Part shown: positions 17,704 to 26,341 of the stretch, piece after piece
Position numbering within the stretch: position 1 is the stretch's first letter
Layout of the letters: each line of letters starts with the position of its first letter
Origin: Mariniphaga sp964559175
Lineage (GTDB): Bacteria; Bacteroidota; Bacteroidia; Bacteroidales; Prolixibacteraceae
Length of the DNA stretch: 64,000 nucleotides
Assembly: GCA_964559175.1 (NCBI GenBank)
Contig: CAZLGT010000010.1
Location: forward strand, 1-64,000
Direction: 5' to 3'
Program-made: the position numbers and the translations under genes
The notes under the pieces: generated by a model
Seen by the model: only the letters and a program-made list of their open reading frames with translations
What the model was told of the DNA's origin: nothing
The model's database searches: none

Positions 17704-19032
17704 TTACCTGACTGTTTTAAGAGCGGAAGTTTCCCGGAAATATATAAGTGCATCGTACCGAAAAGCCGGGAGGGTGGGGACATAATTCCCTGATTCCCAT
17801 TGCGGGTTGTATGTAACGCCAATGGCGCGGTGCCCTAAATAATTGCCTGCCAGTAACTGTTCTTTTCTGTCATTTTTATTAAAAAGAATAAAAAACCGCT
17901 CCTGCGGAACCTGTCCAAGATAATAATCCAGACTGCCTTTTTGCGCTTTTGGCACTTTCATGATTCGCATACGGGCACCCCATTCTGTTCCGGCATTCAC
18001 TTTCCCGCGGTAAGTTCCGAACCCTGCAATAAAAACATTTTCTTCACCTAAGTTCGTTCTGCTCAGTTCACCAATGTTATACTGGTTGATTGTTCGCATG
18101 GAAGTAGCCCTGGAGTCACCCACATGCGTGTTGTGTGCCCAGATAATTCCTTTGGCGTTTTGGCCGTAAAAATCAAGCAATCGGGTTATGGTCAACCACA
18201 TGTGATCTACGCGGCTGTTCCACGAAAGTATGTTGTTTTGAACGGCAAGCCGGTAAAAACTTTCGGCATTCTGAACAACTAAAGCATTTTGTTTGGCTCT
18301 GAAATAGGACTTCATTTCAGATGAATCAATTGATTCACCGTGGTTGCGTAGAATTTCAACTATCTGCTTTAACTCTTCTTCACATGAGGTTTTTCCTTCG
18401 ATAACCTCCCTGGCATACTGCCATTCATCTGTTCTGTATCCGGCAAAACAGTTGAGTTTGGTTATAAGGTCATTGTGTTTATCATTCATATTATTTTCCG
18501 ACCAGGCCAGCAAATCGTCCATAGCCTGCCATTGTCCGTAAACATCGAAACCATAAAAACCTACTTTTTTCTCAGGAGGCAGCTTTTTATTGTATTCCTT
18601 CATCCATTCAGCCAGTTCCAGAATATTGGTATTGGCCCACATCCATTCGGGCCAACGGTTGAACGACTGCAATACTTCTTTGGCCGAAGATTTTGCATTT
18701 TCCAGGCCTTTTACATATTTGTTCAGCCGGTAAATGGAGGCCCAGTCACCTTCTACCGCAATGAAGTTGAAATTTTTTTCAGTGATCAGTCGCTTAGAAA
18801 TTTCAGCCCTCCAGTGGTAATACTCATGCGTTCCGTGAGACGCCTCACCTAAAAGAACAAGTTGTTTCTGTCCGCATTCATTAATAAAAAGGTTTAAGTC
18901 TGAAGCATCGGTAAATGGGATTGCTTTCGATGAAAAATAAGAAACCAGATCGGAATTATCCTGTTCTTGTTGAAAAGGGAATGAACGGTTAAAAAGGAGA
19001 AACAACATTACCAACAAAACTTTTATTACCAT
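17704..19032 (-). CDS. Erythromycin esterase-like protein, exported
   Basis: 442 residues with a signal peptide (about 1-20). The family hallmark LLGEASHGTHEYYHWRAEI (about 56-75), VEGDW (about 93-97), a glycine-rich GFYGFDVYGQW and IIWAHNTHVGD are all present and supply the conserved Glu and His residues. The family includes EreA/EreB macrolide esterases, but most exported Bacteroidota members have no shown antibiotic activity. It is monocistronic and divergent from tmRNA. Confidence 0.82.
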   Translation of the reverse strand: MVIKVLLVMLFLLFNRSFPFQQEQDNSDLVSYFSSKAIPFTDASDLNLFINECGQKQLVLLGEASHGTHEYYHWRAEISKRLITEKNFNFIAVEGDWASIYRLNKYVKGLENAKSSAKEVLQSFNRWPEWMWANTNILELAEWMKEYNKKLPPEKKVGFYGFDVYGQWQAMDDLLAWSENNMNDKHNDLITKLNCFAGYRTDEWQYAREVIEGKTSCEEELKQIVEILRNHGESIDSSEMKSYFRAKQNALVVQNAESFYRLAVQNNILSWNSRVDHMWLTITRLLDFYGQNAKGIIWAHNTHVGDSRATSMRTINQYNIGELSRTNLGEENVFIAGFGTYRGKVNAGTEWGARMRIMKVPKAQKGSLDYYLGQVPQERFFILFNKNDRKEQLLAGNYLGHRAIGVTYNPQWESGNYVPTLPAFRYDALIYFRETSALKTVR

Positions 19033-19090
19033 AGCTGAAACTTAAATTTGAATAAAGATACAAAAGCCCTGAAAACTGGCATAATTTATG

Positions 19091-19098
19091 TATTTTTG
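19091..19098 (+). promoter_or_regulatory. ssrA: Putative -7 element (TATTTTTG) for tmRNA
   Basis: A full TAnnTTTG match 37 bp before the mature tmRNA 5' end. The intervening leader (19101-19136) folds into a nested hairpin. A good -33 TTG is not seen, so confidence is moderate. Confidence 0.4.
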
Positions 19099-19134
19099 CA
19101 CCGGTTCTTTGGCAAAATTTTGCCTTTTTTTACC

Positions 19135-19533
19135 GGGGCTGATTGGTTTTGACAGCGGGTAGAAGAGGCAGGTAAGCATGCAGGGTTTTGGTTGTTGACC
19201 CTTAAAAAATAATGATCAAAACCATAATTGGCGAAAATAATTACGCTCTTGCTGCGTAACCGAATCAAGTAAGTTACAGCTTAATCCCGACACAAGGTGT
19301 CGGGACAAGACATCGCCCGGGTGCTGTTGCCACGAAGCGGCCCGAACCGGCGGTGCAAGTAAATCGAGGCTAGTTGAAGTTTTGCTCTGCAACTTCGGCG
19401 AAATTAAAGGAGCTAAGGTACCGGTCGGTGGCCCTGATCCAGCCGGTACACGAAAATTAAGTCGGGGCTAAGCATGTAGAAAGCTTGTGGCTTCCTCGTT
19501 TGGACGCGGGTTCGACTCCCGCCAGCTCCACCA
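19135..19533 (+). ncRNA. ssrA: tmRNA (tag peptide GENNYALAA)
   Basis: A 399-nt transfer-messenger RNA. The acceptor GGGGCTG at the 5' end pairs with CAGCTCC at 19523-19529 (one G-U), followed by discriminator A and an encoded CCA at 19531-19533. The T arm (CGCGGG-TTCGACT-CCCGCC) is tRNA-like. The tag reading frame runs from the resume codon GGC at 19230 to TAA at 19257-19259 and reads GENNYALAA, a Bacteroidota-type degron. It rescues stalled ribosomes and tags the products for proteolysis. A strong terminator follows. Confidence 0.97.
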
Positions 19534-19553
19534 GTAAATATTCCATATAATTG

Positions 19554-19588
19554 AAAACGAGCATCTTATCAGTGTTCGTTTTGTTTTT
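19554..19588 (+). terminator. Intrinsic terminator of tmRNA
   Basis: The stem AAAACGAGCA / TGTTCGTTTT (10 bp with one G-U) has a 9-base loop and is followed by GTTTTT, 21 bp after the CCA end. Confidence 0.85.
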
Positions 19589-19737
19589 AGAAAATATTTG
19601 GTCGGCTGTTGAAAAACAGGAATCTCTGAAAAAAGTTTCGCTGGATGAAAGCCTTCAGTTAAAGGCTTTGCGCATTGTATGAAATGACATCAGGAAATTT
19701 TTAATTGGATGCAGTTTTTTCTTCACAAAGGTCTTTT

Positions 19738-20889
19738 TCAATATCGGAAAAGTGCATTTACCTTTGATGTTGTATCGGGTAAATGTTCTTTGTCTTCAAG
19801 AAAAACTTTCCCACCCTGCTCAAATACTTTCATAGCCGCATGGTTCAAAAGCGGAATGCCCGTTCCATTTGGTTTATTTTCTGCTGAAATGACACCAGTG
19901 TCAGGGTTGAATTGGCCTAAAAAGTCGCCATTCCTTTCAACAAAAAGTGTATCTACCTTTCCCTGTCTGGCTGCGGTTAAAATTTCACTGAGGTCGGCAG
20001 AAGTTTTTCCCGATTTACTTAGCTCATGGTACTGTGCCTTTTTGTCCTGACGCTTCCGGCTGAAATGCGATTTAAGCAAATGCCAGGCTCTTTCGTGCAA
20101 TTCAATGGAGTCCATGTCGGCCGGATTGCCGGAAATGTGCTGAGGATAAAGATTTTTAAAAGAATTGGCCTCTTTGTAAATCGGAAAATGATAATCGAGA
20201 CAGGCCACAACAAGAGGAGTTGTCTGATCGTCGTGCAGCAGTTTCATTAAACCTTTGTCGATTGCACGGAAATACTGCAATAACTCTGTTTTGGCCTTTT
20301 CATCGCTTTTGGCATGTCCGTGAAATGAACCGGCTCCCTGATTTCCCTGCTGGGTTCTGAACTGAAGGCTTTTTTGTTCAAAATCATACCCCACCACATC
20401 TTCCAAACGCGACGGAGTTAAATCATCCACCTCAATTTCTGTGATGCTGTAACGGGTACCTTCATAAAAACTTATTGCATCTGCTTTTAGCGTGAGCAGA
20501 TAAAAACGCCCGTCGCCGTTAAAAAGCGGCATCAGTGGTTTCAGATAAAATTCGTTGGAAACAGAATGAAATTCCTTAAAACTGACAGGTACATTATACT
20601 TTTTAAACACTTTTTCAGAGCAGAAAACGGCCAGCCCGTCTGATTGGTGTCTCCAGAATTCGCCATCGTTTATCAGGTTTATCAATGGTTCGGTTATGGT
20701 TGCAATTTTGTTTTTGTGCATATTTTGTTTTTCCAGCTTCTGCTTTACCAGTTTCAGCTGATGCTTCAGCTTTTTTGCATCCACACCGTTTAGCGTTTCC
20801 TTTCCGGCGCGATGGGTGGGAATAAATACTGAAACTGAAGGTGTGTTTTCGATTTTGGCTAATTCTAAAATTTCTTGTCTGGTAATCAT
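19738..20889 (-). CDS. baeRF-like protein (bacterial archaeo-eukaryotic release factor homologue)
   Basis: 383 residues. The N-terminal segment NTPSVSVFIPTHRAGKE, the central LVVACLDYHFPIYKEAN, and a C-terminal eL30-like alpha/beta domain (about 275-383, with GKVDTLFVERN and AAMKVFEQGGKVFLEDKEHLP) match the baeRF protein families, which are distant homologues of eRF1/Pelota. They are predicted to act on ribosomes in translation stress or conflict; this is prediction, not biochemistry. It is convergent with tmRNA, whose job is also ribosome rescue. Confidence 0.62.
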   Translation of the reverse strand: MITRQEILELAKIENTPSVSVFIPTHRAGKETLNGVDAKKLKHQLKLVKQKLEKQNMHKNKIATITEPLINLINDGEFWRHQSDGLAVFCSEKVFKKYNVPVSFKEFHSVSNEFYLKPLMPLFNGDGRFYLLTLKADAISFYEGTRYSITEIEVDDLTPSRLEDVVGYDFEQKSLQFRTQQGNQGAGSFHGHAKSDEKAKTELLQYFRAIDKGLMKLLHDDQTTPLVVACLDYHFPIYKEANSFKNLYPQHISGNPADMDSIELHERAWHLLKSHFSRKRQDKKAQYHELSKSGKTSADLSEILTAARQGKVDTLFVERNGDFLGQFNPDTGVISAENKPNGTGIPLLNHAAMKVFEQGGKVFLEDKEHLPDTTSKVNALFRY

Positions 20890-21108
20890 CGTTTTGTAAT
20901 TTTAGTTAAAAATCAGCGTATCATATTACTTGTTTTAACGGGTAAGAAATTTATTTGTTCTCTGTTTTGTTACGGAAAAAGGGAGGTTTTAGGTTTTTTA
21001 AGAAATTAGGGAGCAGTTGCTCGTTTTTCCGACTGCGTTTGATGGTTCTTTCCTTTACTGTTACTTTTAAAAATGTTATACTTGCATTAAAATTTAAATC
21101 TTGACAGA

Positions 21109-21531
21109 ATGAAAAGAAAACCATTATTAATTGCTTTACTTATAGGTTTACTTGGTTGTGCGACTTCCAATAATATAAATTTGGTTGGTACCTGGGAATT
21201 GGTTGAATTCAGACTGATAGGAACCGGTGGAGATCCTGTCAGTAATGAAAAAACACTAAGAGATGCCGGAGCAGTTTGGGATATCGAATTATCTAAGAAT
21301 GGTAAGTTTAAGCAAGATTTTAACATGCGACGTTCCGATATGGTGATGGAGATTGAAAAAGGGAGTTGGACTGCTACAGATGATTCTTTACTTGTGGAAC
21401 TCGATTTTGATACAATCACTTCTGTATTGCCATATTCGTACAAAATTGAAAACGATTTGCTAATTCTTACTTTAACAAACGAATTTACGGAAGCCAGCGT
21501 AATTACCAAATTCAGGAAAAAGAAGAAGTGA
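21109..21531 (+). CDS. Lipocalin-like lipoprotein
   Basis: 140 residues. The leader ends in the lipobox LLGC (Cys at about 17). The mature part has the lipocalin-type opening NLVGTWELVEF, followed by alternating strands (GKFKQDF, KGSWTATDDSLLVEL, YSYKIENDLLILTL). Such small beta-barrel lipoproteins are common in Bacteroidota, and their ligands are unknown. It is followed 33 bp later by the PHP hydrolase gene on the same strand. Confidence 0.72.
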   Translation: MKRKPLLIALLIGLLGCATSNNINLVGTWELVEFRLIGTGGDPVSNEKTLRDAGAVWDIELSKNGKFKQDFNMRRSDMVMEIEKGSWTATDDSLLVELDFDTITSVLPYSYKIENDLLILTLTNEFTEASVITKFRKKKK

Positions 21532-21564
21532 AAATTTTAATGTATAACAGAAAAAATAATCGAA

Positions 21565-22689
21565 ATGAAACTTAAATTATTCCTTTTACTGTTTTTTTGC
21601 AGCAATTTGCTGGTACATGCACAAATTGACAATGGTGTTTTCAGGATGAACGAATTGCGCAACCCCAAAAAGAGGCAAGTTGTTCAAATACCCGATGTTA
21701 ACGGATTTCAAACCCTGAAGTGCGATTTTCACACGCACACTGTTTTCTCCGACGGGCACGTATGGCCTAATGTACGGGTTCAGGAGGCCTGGCAGGAAGG
21801 ACTGGATGTGCTGGCCATTACCGACCATATTGAATACACTCCCCATTCGGAAGATGTTAAAGTAGGACATAACCGCGCCTGGGAACTGGCTCAAAATGCC
21901 GCTGCCGAGAATAACCTGGTTTTTATAAAAGGTACTGAAATTACCAGGAACACCCCTCCCGGTCACTTCAATGCCATTTTCATCGGCGATGCATCGGATT
22001 ACATTGAAGACCGTGCCGGGGAAAAGGATAAGGAAGCTGTGATGAAGGCTGTGGAGCAGGATGCCTTTATTTTTTGGAACCATCCGGGCTGGCAGGTTAA
22101 CAACATAGAAGGGTCTTACGAATGGCTCGGTTTTATCGACGAACTGAAAAAGGAAGGAAATCTGCACGGCATTGAAGTTATCAATGGTTTTGGAATGCAT
22201 TTGAAAGCGCTCGACTGGGCCGTTGATCACGATTTAACCGTATTGGGAACAAGTGATATTCATAATCTGGTGAAACACGATTACGATCTGGGAGAATTTG
22301 TTCACCGTTCAATGACCCTGGTTTTTGCTGAAGAACGCACGCCCGAATCGGTTAGGGAAGCCCTGGAAGCCGGTCGTACCGTTGCCTGGGCCAGTAAGTA
22401 TCTGGCTGGAAAAGAAGCACATGTGCGTAATCTTTTTCATGCTTGTGTTGAAATGGGGCCGGCGTTTCATACAAGGGGAGACCGTAATTACTACGAAATA
22501 AAAAACAACAGCGATTTATATTTTGAAATGGAACTGAAATCGGGTGACAGTACCGGAAAAGTAACCTTGTTTCCGCGGTCGGCCCAGGTAATTACGGCAC
22601 CTGTTAATCAGCAAAATATTACTTATGAGGTAGTTACGACCTTTGTCCGCAGCGATGAACATCTGGTGGTTGAACTTCCGCTGAAATAA
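21565..22689 (+). CDS. Exported PHP-domain hydrolase (Sb-PDE-like phosphodiesterase)
   Basis: 374 residues with a signal peptide (about 1-19, ending VHAQ). The PHP metal-binding motifs are intact: DFHTHTVFSDG (about 54-64), ITDHIEY (about 80-86), WNHPGW, and late GTSDIHNL. The family hydrolyses phosphoester bonds with a multi-metal centre; periplasmic Bacteroidota members of this length are annotated as Sb-PDE family phosphodiesterases. The C-terminal 90 residues form a beta-rich accessory domain. It is convergent with kynU (10 bp gap). Confidence 0.82.
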   Translation: MKLKLFLLLFFCSNLLVHAQIDNGVFRMNELRNPKKRQVVQIPDVNGFQTLKCDFHTHTVFSDGHVWPNVRVQEAWQEGLDVLAITDHIEYTPHSEDVKVGHNRAWELAQNAAAENNLVFIKGTEITRNTPPGHFNAIFIGDASDYIEDRAGEKDKEAVMKAVEQDAFIFWNHPGWQVNNIEGSYEWLGFIDELKKEGNLHGIEVINGFGMHLKALDWAVDHDLTVLGTSDIHNLVKHDYDLGEFVHRSMTLVFAEERTPESVREALEAGRTVAWASKYLAGKEAHVRNLFHACVEMGPAFHTRGDRNYYEIKNNSDLYFEMELKSGDSTGKVTLFPRSAQVITAPVNQQNITYEVVTTFVRSDEHLVVELPLK

Positions 22690-22699
22690 CAGGAAGCAG

Positions 22700-23980
22700 T
22701 CAGGTAACTGCATTTTTATCCTGACTGAAATTTTCATATTCGCGGGTTACAACAATTTCCCTCAAGCGCTGAATGGTTTGCCAAAGCTCTGTGTAAGTGG
22801 TATAAAGTGGTGTAATCCCAAACCGGATGTTATCTGGTTCGCGAAAATCAGGGATGATCCGGGGTGTGCTTTTTCCCGGATTTATCAATGCCCGGGTTAT
22901 CCGGTACCCTTCCGGATGTTTCAGCGAAACATGTGAACCCCGGCTTTCCGGTTCCTGCGGATACCCTGCCGTAAAGCCAAATGGAACAAGTGACTGCAAA
23001 AGTGAAATAAAATAACTCGTTTGCCGTCGGCTTTTTTCAGCAATTTTTTGAATTCCGGCTTGCAGAAGCATATCAATTCCGGGCTCAATGGCCAGCAGGC
23101 TTAAAATGGGAGGTGTGCCGGTAAGGAATTTTTTAATGCCGTTTGCCGGACGATAATTCAAGTCGAATAAAAACGGATTGTGTTCGCCAAACCATCCCTG
23201 AATGGGATTGGAAATCTTCTCCTGTAAATCTTTTCTGACATATAAATAGGCAGGAGATCCGGGGCCGCCGTTCAGGTATTTGTATGTACAGCCAACAGCC
23301 AGGTCGGCGTCGGTTTTATTCAGTTCAACCTCAACTGCACCCGTGGCATGGCTTAAATCCCACAACAACAGGGCTCCCTTTTTATGCGCCATACGGTTTA
23401 CTCCCAGCGCGTTATAAAGGAACGAACTTTTAAATGCAACCAAAGAGAGGACTATAAGTGCAGTGTTCTCATCAATTTTTTCCTGTAAATCAGCCAAATC
23501 GATGGTGATGTTGTCGGTTGACCGGGCGAGTACCAGCTCATGCCGGTTTCCAAAATCATTTATCAGTCCCTGAAGGATGTACAGGTCGGTAGGAAAATTG
23601 AAAACATCGCTAACGATGCGGTTTTTTTTCGGTTGCAGTTTTAAAGCCGCATGAGCCAGTTTGTAAAGATTTGCCGATGTGTTGTCGCAAACAATGATTT
23701 CGCCCGGTGCTGCTCCGGTAAGTTCTGCAATTTTATCGCCCAGTTCCACCGGCTTGTTGTACCAGTTTCTGTTCCAGCTCTCAATTAACTGATTTCCCCA
23801 CTGGTCGTTTACTGTTTCTGTAATGAGTTGTTTTGTTTTCAGTGGTAATCTTCCCAGTGAGTTGCCGTCAAGGTAAATGGTGTTTTCATCCCCTAAAAAG
23901 AAGAGCCTCCTGAATTTTTTCAGCTCGTCATTCTCATCCAACTTTTGGGCAAATGCTTTCGAGGTTTCATCAGGTTTCAT
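22700..23980 (-). CDS. kynU: Kynureninase
   Basis: 426 residues, full length. It is a fold-type I PLP enzyme that cleaves kynurenine to anthranilate and alanine. The opening IYLDGNSLGRLP, the PLP-phosphate region DNTSANLYKL, DVFNFPTDLYI, and the Schiff-base lysine in TYKYLNGGPGSPAY (Lys234) are the kynureninase signatures. Its ATG overlaps the hydF stop codon as ATGA, so it is translationally coupled to hydF. No other tryptophan-catabolism gene is near, so its metabolic partner genes must be elsewhere. Confidence 0.92.
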   Translation of the reverse strand: MKPDETSKAFAQKLDENDELKKFRRLFFLGDENTIYLDGNSLGRLPLKTKQLITETVNDQWGNQLIESWNRNWYNKPVELGDKIAELTGAAPGEIIVCDNTSANLYKLAHAALKLQPKKNRIVSDVFNFPTDLYILQGLINDFGNRHELVLARSTDNITIDLADLQEKIDENTALIVLSLVAFKSSFLYNALGVNRMAHKKGALLLWDLSHATGAVEVELNKTDADLAVGCTYKYLNGGPGSPAYLYVRKDLQEKISNPIQGWFGEHNPFLFDLNYRPANGIKKFLTGTPPILSLLAIEPGIDMLLQAGIQKIAEKSRRQTSYFISLLQSLVPFGFTAGYPQEPESRGSHVSLKHPEGYRITRALINPGKSTPRIIPDFREPDNIRFGITPLYTTYTELWQTIQRLREIVVTREYENFSQDKNAVT

Positions 23981-25203
23981 AGCGGATTGTTTTTATACAC
24001 TTCCAGAGCAGCTGGAAAAGGTTCGAGTGCCCGCTCAAAAATCCCCAGGGAATACGCAATGGTTAGTCCGTAGTTGGTTATAGACACGCCGGCCTGTCGT
24101 GCTTTCATAATGCGGCTGAGCATGGCCCGTCGGTTCCACATGCAGGCCCCGCAATGAATTATCAGCTTGTATTCTGAAATATTTTCGGGAAAATCGTGCC
24201 CCCTGATGCTGTCAATTACCAGTTTGCCTCCAACGTACTGAGTGAGCCAGCGTGGAATTTTTACGGTTCCAATATCTTCGCCAATGGGGTGGTGTGAGCA
24301 GGCTTCTGCAATTAGAACTTTATCGCCGGATTTAAGCTTATCGATGGTCATGGCGCCACGCACCATTTCGGTTAAATCTCCCTGGAACCGTGCAAAAAGG
24401 ATGGAAAAAGAGGTCAGCGGAATTTCGGGAGGTGTGTCGGCTGCCACTTTCAGAAAGGCCTGTGAGTCGGTAACTACCAGCTTTGGGGGTTTGTTCAGCC
24501 GCGACAGGGCCTGGCGCAGTTCGCGCTCCTTCACCACCATACAAAACGAATCGTTATCGAGCAAATCGCGGATGCTCTGAACCTGCGGCAAAATCAGCCG
24601 GCCTTTGGGGGCTTCCTTGTCAATGGGAATTACCAGAATAGCTGCTTCGCCGGGGCCAACCAAATCGGCCAGAATGCTGGGACGGTTAATGTAATCCGAT
24701 GGAGCAGCCTTCAGCAAAAGTTGTCTCAAATCTAAAATGCCCGTTCCTCTTAGAGCCGAAGTGAAAACGTATTTCACTTTTACACTGTCGAGTTGGGAGG
24801 TAATGTCCTGGTTTTCGTCGTAAATATCTGTTTTGTTGAAGACAACTACGAAGGGTATTTCCCGGTTTTTGAACTCTTCCATCAGGCGTAGTTCGTATTC
24901 GTCCCAATCGTTGAAATTTGAAACAATAACTCCCAAATCGGTGCGGTCGAACACCGACATGGTTTTGGCAATGCGCTTTATACCCAAAGCGCCTACATCG
25001 TCAATTCCTGCAGTATCGATGAACAAAACAGGACCGAGAGGCAGAAGCTCCATAGGTTTTTCCACAGGGTCGGTAGTTGTTCCGGCAATTTCGGAAACTA
25101 TGGAAACATCCTGCTGTGTCAGTGCATTCAAAATACTCGATTTGCCGGCGTTTCGTCGTCCGAAAATTCCAATGTGTAACCGAAAAGATTTTGGAGCTCT
25201 CAT
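23977..25203 (-). CDS. hydF: [FeFe]-hydrogenase maturation GTPase HydF
   Basis: 408 residues, normal length. The N-terminal Era-like GTPase has GRRNAGKSS (P-loop, about 15-23), a TTTDP switch, DTAG and NKTD. The middle is the dimerisation domain. The C terminus carries the cluster-binding set with Cys and His in EACSHHPIG (about 308-316) and HCGACMWNRR (about 359-368). HydF is the scaffold that receives the 2Fe subcluster made by HydE and HydG and delivers it to apo-HydA. It is followed by kynU with a 4-bp overlap. HydA is not in the window. Confidence 0.96.
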   Translation of the reverse strand: MRAPKSFRLHIGIFGRRNAGKSSILNALTQQDVSIVSEIAGTTTDPVEKPMELLPLGPVLFIDTAGIDDVGALGIKRIAKTMSVFDRTDLGVIVSNFNDWDEYELRLMEEFKNREIPFVVVFNKTDIYDENQDITSQLDSVKVKYVFTSALRGTGILDLRQLLLKAAPSDYINRPSILADLVGPGEAAILVIPIDKEAPKGRLILPQVQSIRDLLDNDSFCMVVKERELRQALSRLNKPPKLVVTDSQAFLKVAADTPPEIPLTSFSILFARFQGDLTEMVRGAMTIDKLKSGDKVLIAEACSHHPIGEDIGTVKIPRWLTQYVGGKLVIDSIRGHDFPENISEYKLIIHCGACMWNRRAMLSRIMKARQAGVSITNYGLTIAYSLGIFERALEPFPAALEVYKNNPL

Positions 25204-25274
25204 AATTCATTTTTTAAACGGGAAATGTACGAATTCGGTTTATAACAGCCAATGATATGTTTGAAAAACGGCAA

Positions 25275-25304
25275 CAAAAAAGGGCGTCCACTGAACGCCC
25301 TTTC
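25275..25304 (-). terminator. Intrinsic terminator after the first five-cysteine protein gene
   Basis: Minus strand reads AAAGGGCGT, a 7-base loop, ACGCCCTTTTTTG: a 9-bp GC-rich stem with a T run, 17 bp after the stop codon. It separates this gene from hydF. Confidence 0.85.
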
Positions 25305-25320
25305 TGAAAAAACCGATTGA

Positions 25321-25632
25321 TTACTTTTTATCTTCTTTCTTTGTTTCGGTGCAGGTAACTTTCGATGCGGCACAACTTTTTTGCTGGGCTTCGCTGCATC
25401 CGGTTTTTACTTCGGTTTTTGACGGACAGCAACCGCTTGTGGCTGTTTTTGCTTTCACATTTTCTTTCTTCTTGTCTTTTTTCTTGTCATCTTCGGGTGC
25501 AATCACATTGTCATCCGCCTGGTCAACAATTGTAATTTCTTGTTTTTCGATAATAACAACATACGCTTTTACGGACGAGGCAGAAACAGCGTAAATGGTT
25601 GCAATGGCAAAAATTAGCAATAACTTTTTCAT
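25321..25632 (-). CDS. Small exported five-cysteine protein A
   Basis: 103 residues from the ATG at 25632; an in-frame extension to 25746 would put the signal peptide inside the protein and is not credible. The signal peptide (about 1-23, ending VKAY) is followed by EKQEITIVDQADDN, a lysine/aspartate-rich linker, and a C-terminal segment with five Cys (GCCPSK, TGCSE, KSCAA, VTCTE). It is a diverged paralogue of the next gene at 25824. It matches no family I know. Extracytoplasmic metal or cofactor binding is a guess based on the cysteines and the hydrogenase-maturation neighbourhood. Confidence 0.7.
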   Translation of the reverse strand: MKKLLLIFAIATIYAVSASSVKAYVVIIEKQEITIVDQADDNVIAPEDDKKKDKKKENVKAKTATSGCCPSKTEVKTGCSEAQQKSCAASKVTCTETKKEDKK

Positions 25633-25758
25633 TTTTTTCAGTTTTGTAGTTGATAATTTATTATTAACATTCGTTCTATATAATTCTAATAATGAAATAT
25701 TTACGAATGCAAAATAGGAATTTTCAAGGATTTGGCAATGCTTCATTCAGTTTTTTTT

Positions 25759-25792
25759 AAAAAAAAAGTCGCCTGCCAACTGGCAGACGACC
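25759..25792 (-). terminator. Intrinsic terminator after the second five-cysteine protein gene
   Basis: The minus strand has an 11-bp stem (GTCGTCTGCCA / TGGCAGGCGAC, one G-U) with a 2-base loop and a run of nine T residues. It is very strong and isolates the gene at 25824 from its paralogue. Confidence 0.88.
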
Positions 25793-25823
25793 TTAATTTT
25801 GTTGGAAATACGTTTAATTGCTT

Positions 25824-26159
25824 TTACTTGTCGCCACATGCAGAGGCTTTGGCTTTGTCGGCACAGCCTTCCGATTTCGCTTCGGCTTTTGCTTCACCAC
25901 ATCCGGCAGCTTTTGCCTCGCCACAACCATCAGCTTTTGCTTTTGCTGCACCATCGGCGCATCCATCAGCTTTTGCTTTTCCATCGGCCTTTTCAGCTTT
26001 GGTCGCTTTTTCTTTTACCTCTTCTGCTTTTTCTGTTTTGTTGTCATCGGCAACAACAGTAATTTTTTCTTTTTCGGTTTCGGTTACATTTGCGTTTACC
26101 GTTGAAACTGACAATCCGTAAACCATAACCAGTGCTAAAACAAACAATACTTTTTTCAT
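25824..26159 (-). CDS. Small exported five-cysteine protein B (GC-A/E repeats)
   Basis: 111 residues. The signal peptide (about 1-24, ending VNAN) leads to EKEKITVVADDN, which matches EKQEITIVDQADDN of protein A. A Lys/Glu/Ala helix-like stretch and a low-complexity tail follow, with five Cys in repeated units (DGCADG, DGCGEA, AGCGEA, EGCADK, SACGDK). Composition is extreme: mostly A, K, E, G, D and C. It has its own strong terminator. No known family is recognised. It lies between aspA and hydF of the hydrogenase maturation island. Confidence 0.75.
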   Translation of the reverse strand: MKKVLFVLALVMVYGLSVSTVNANVTETEKEKITVVADDNKTEKAEEVKEKATKAEKADGKAKADGCADGAAKAKADGCGEAKAAGCGEAKAEAKSEGCADKAKASACGDK

Positions 26160-26341
26160 CTTTTTTCTTTTTTGAGTTATACAAATAAATTAATACTACG
26201 CTTTCATTCTCTATTCAGGTTCAATTATAAGAACATTCTTTAATATGACCAAGTAAATATTAATATTTTTTTATCTTTTATTCTTGTATTGTTTGTGTTT
26301 TGTTGAAAATCAATAAAATACAGAAAACAATAAAATCGGTT

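Noticed and set aside
19086..19268. 60-residue minus-strand ORF
   Set aside because: It lies antisense in the tmRNA gene.
25633..25746. N-terminal extension of five-cysteine protein A
   Set aside because: It would bury a clear signal peptide in the middle of the protein.
25732..26121. Alanine/serine-rich and leucine/histidine-rich plus-strand ORFs
   Set aside because: They are the antisense of the low-complexity five-cysteine protein B in three frames.
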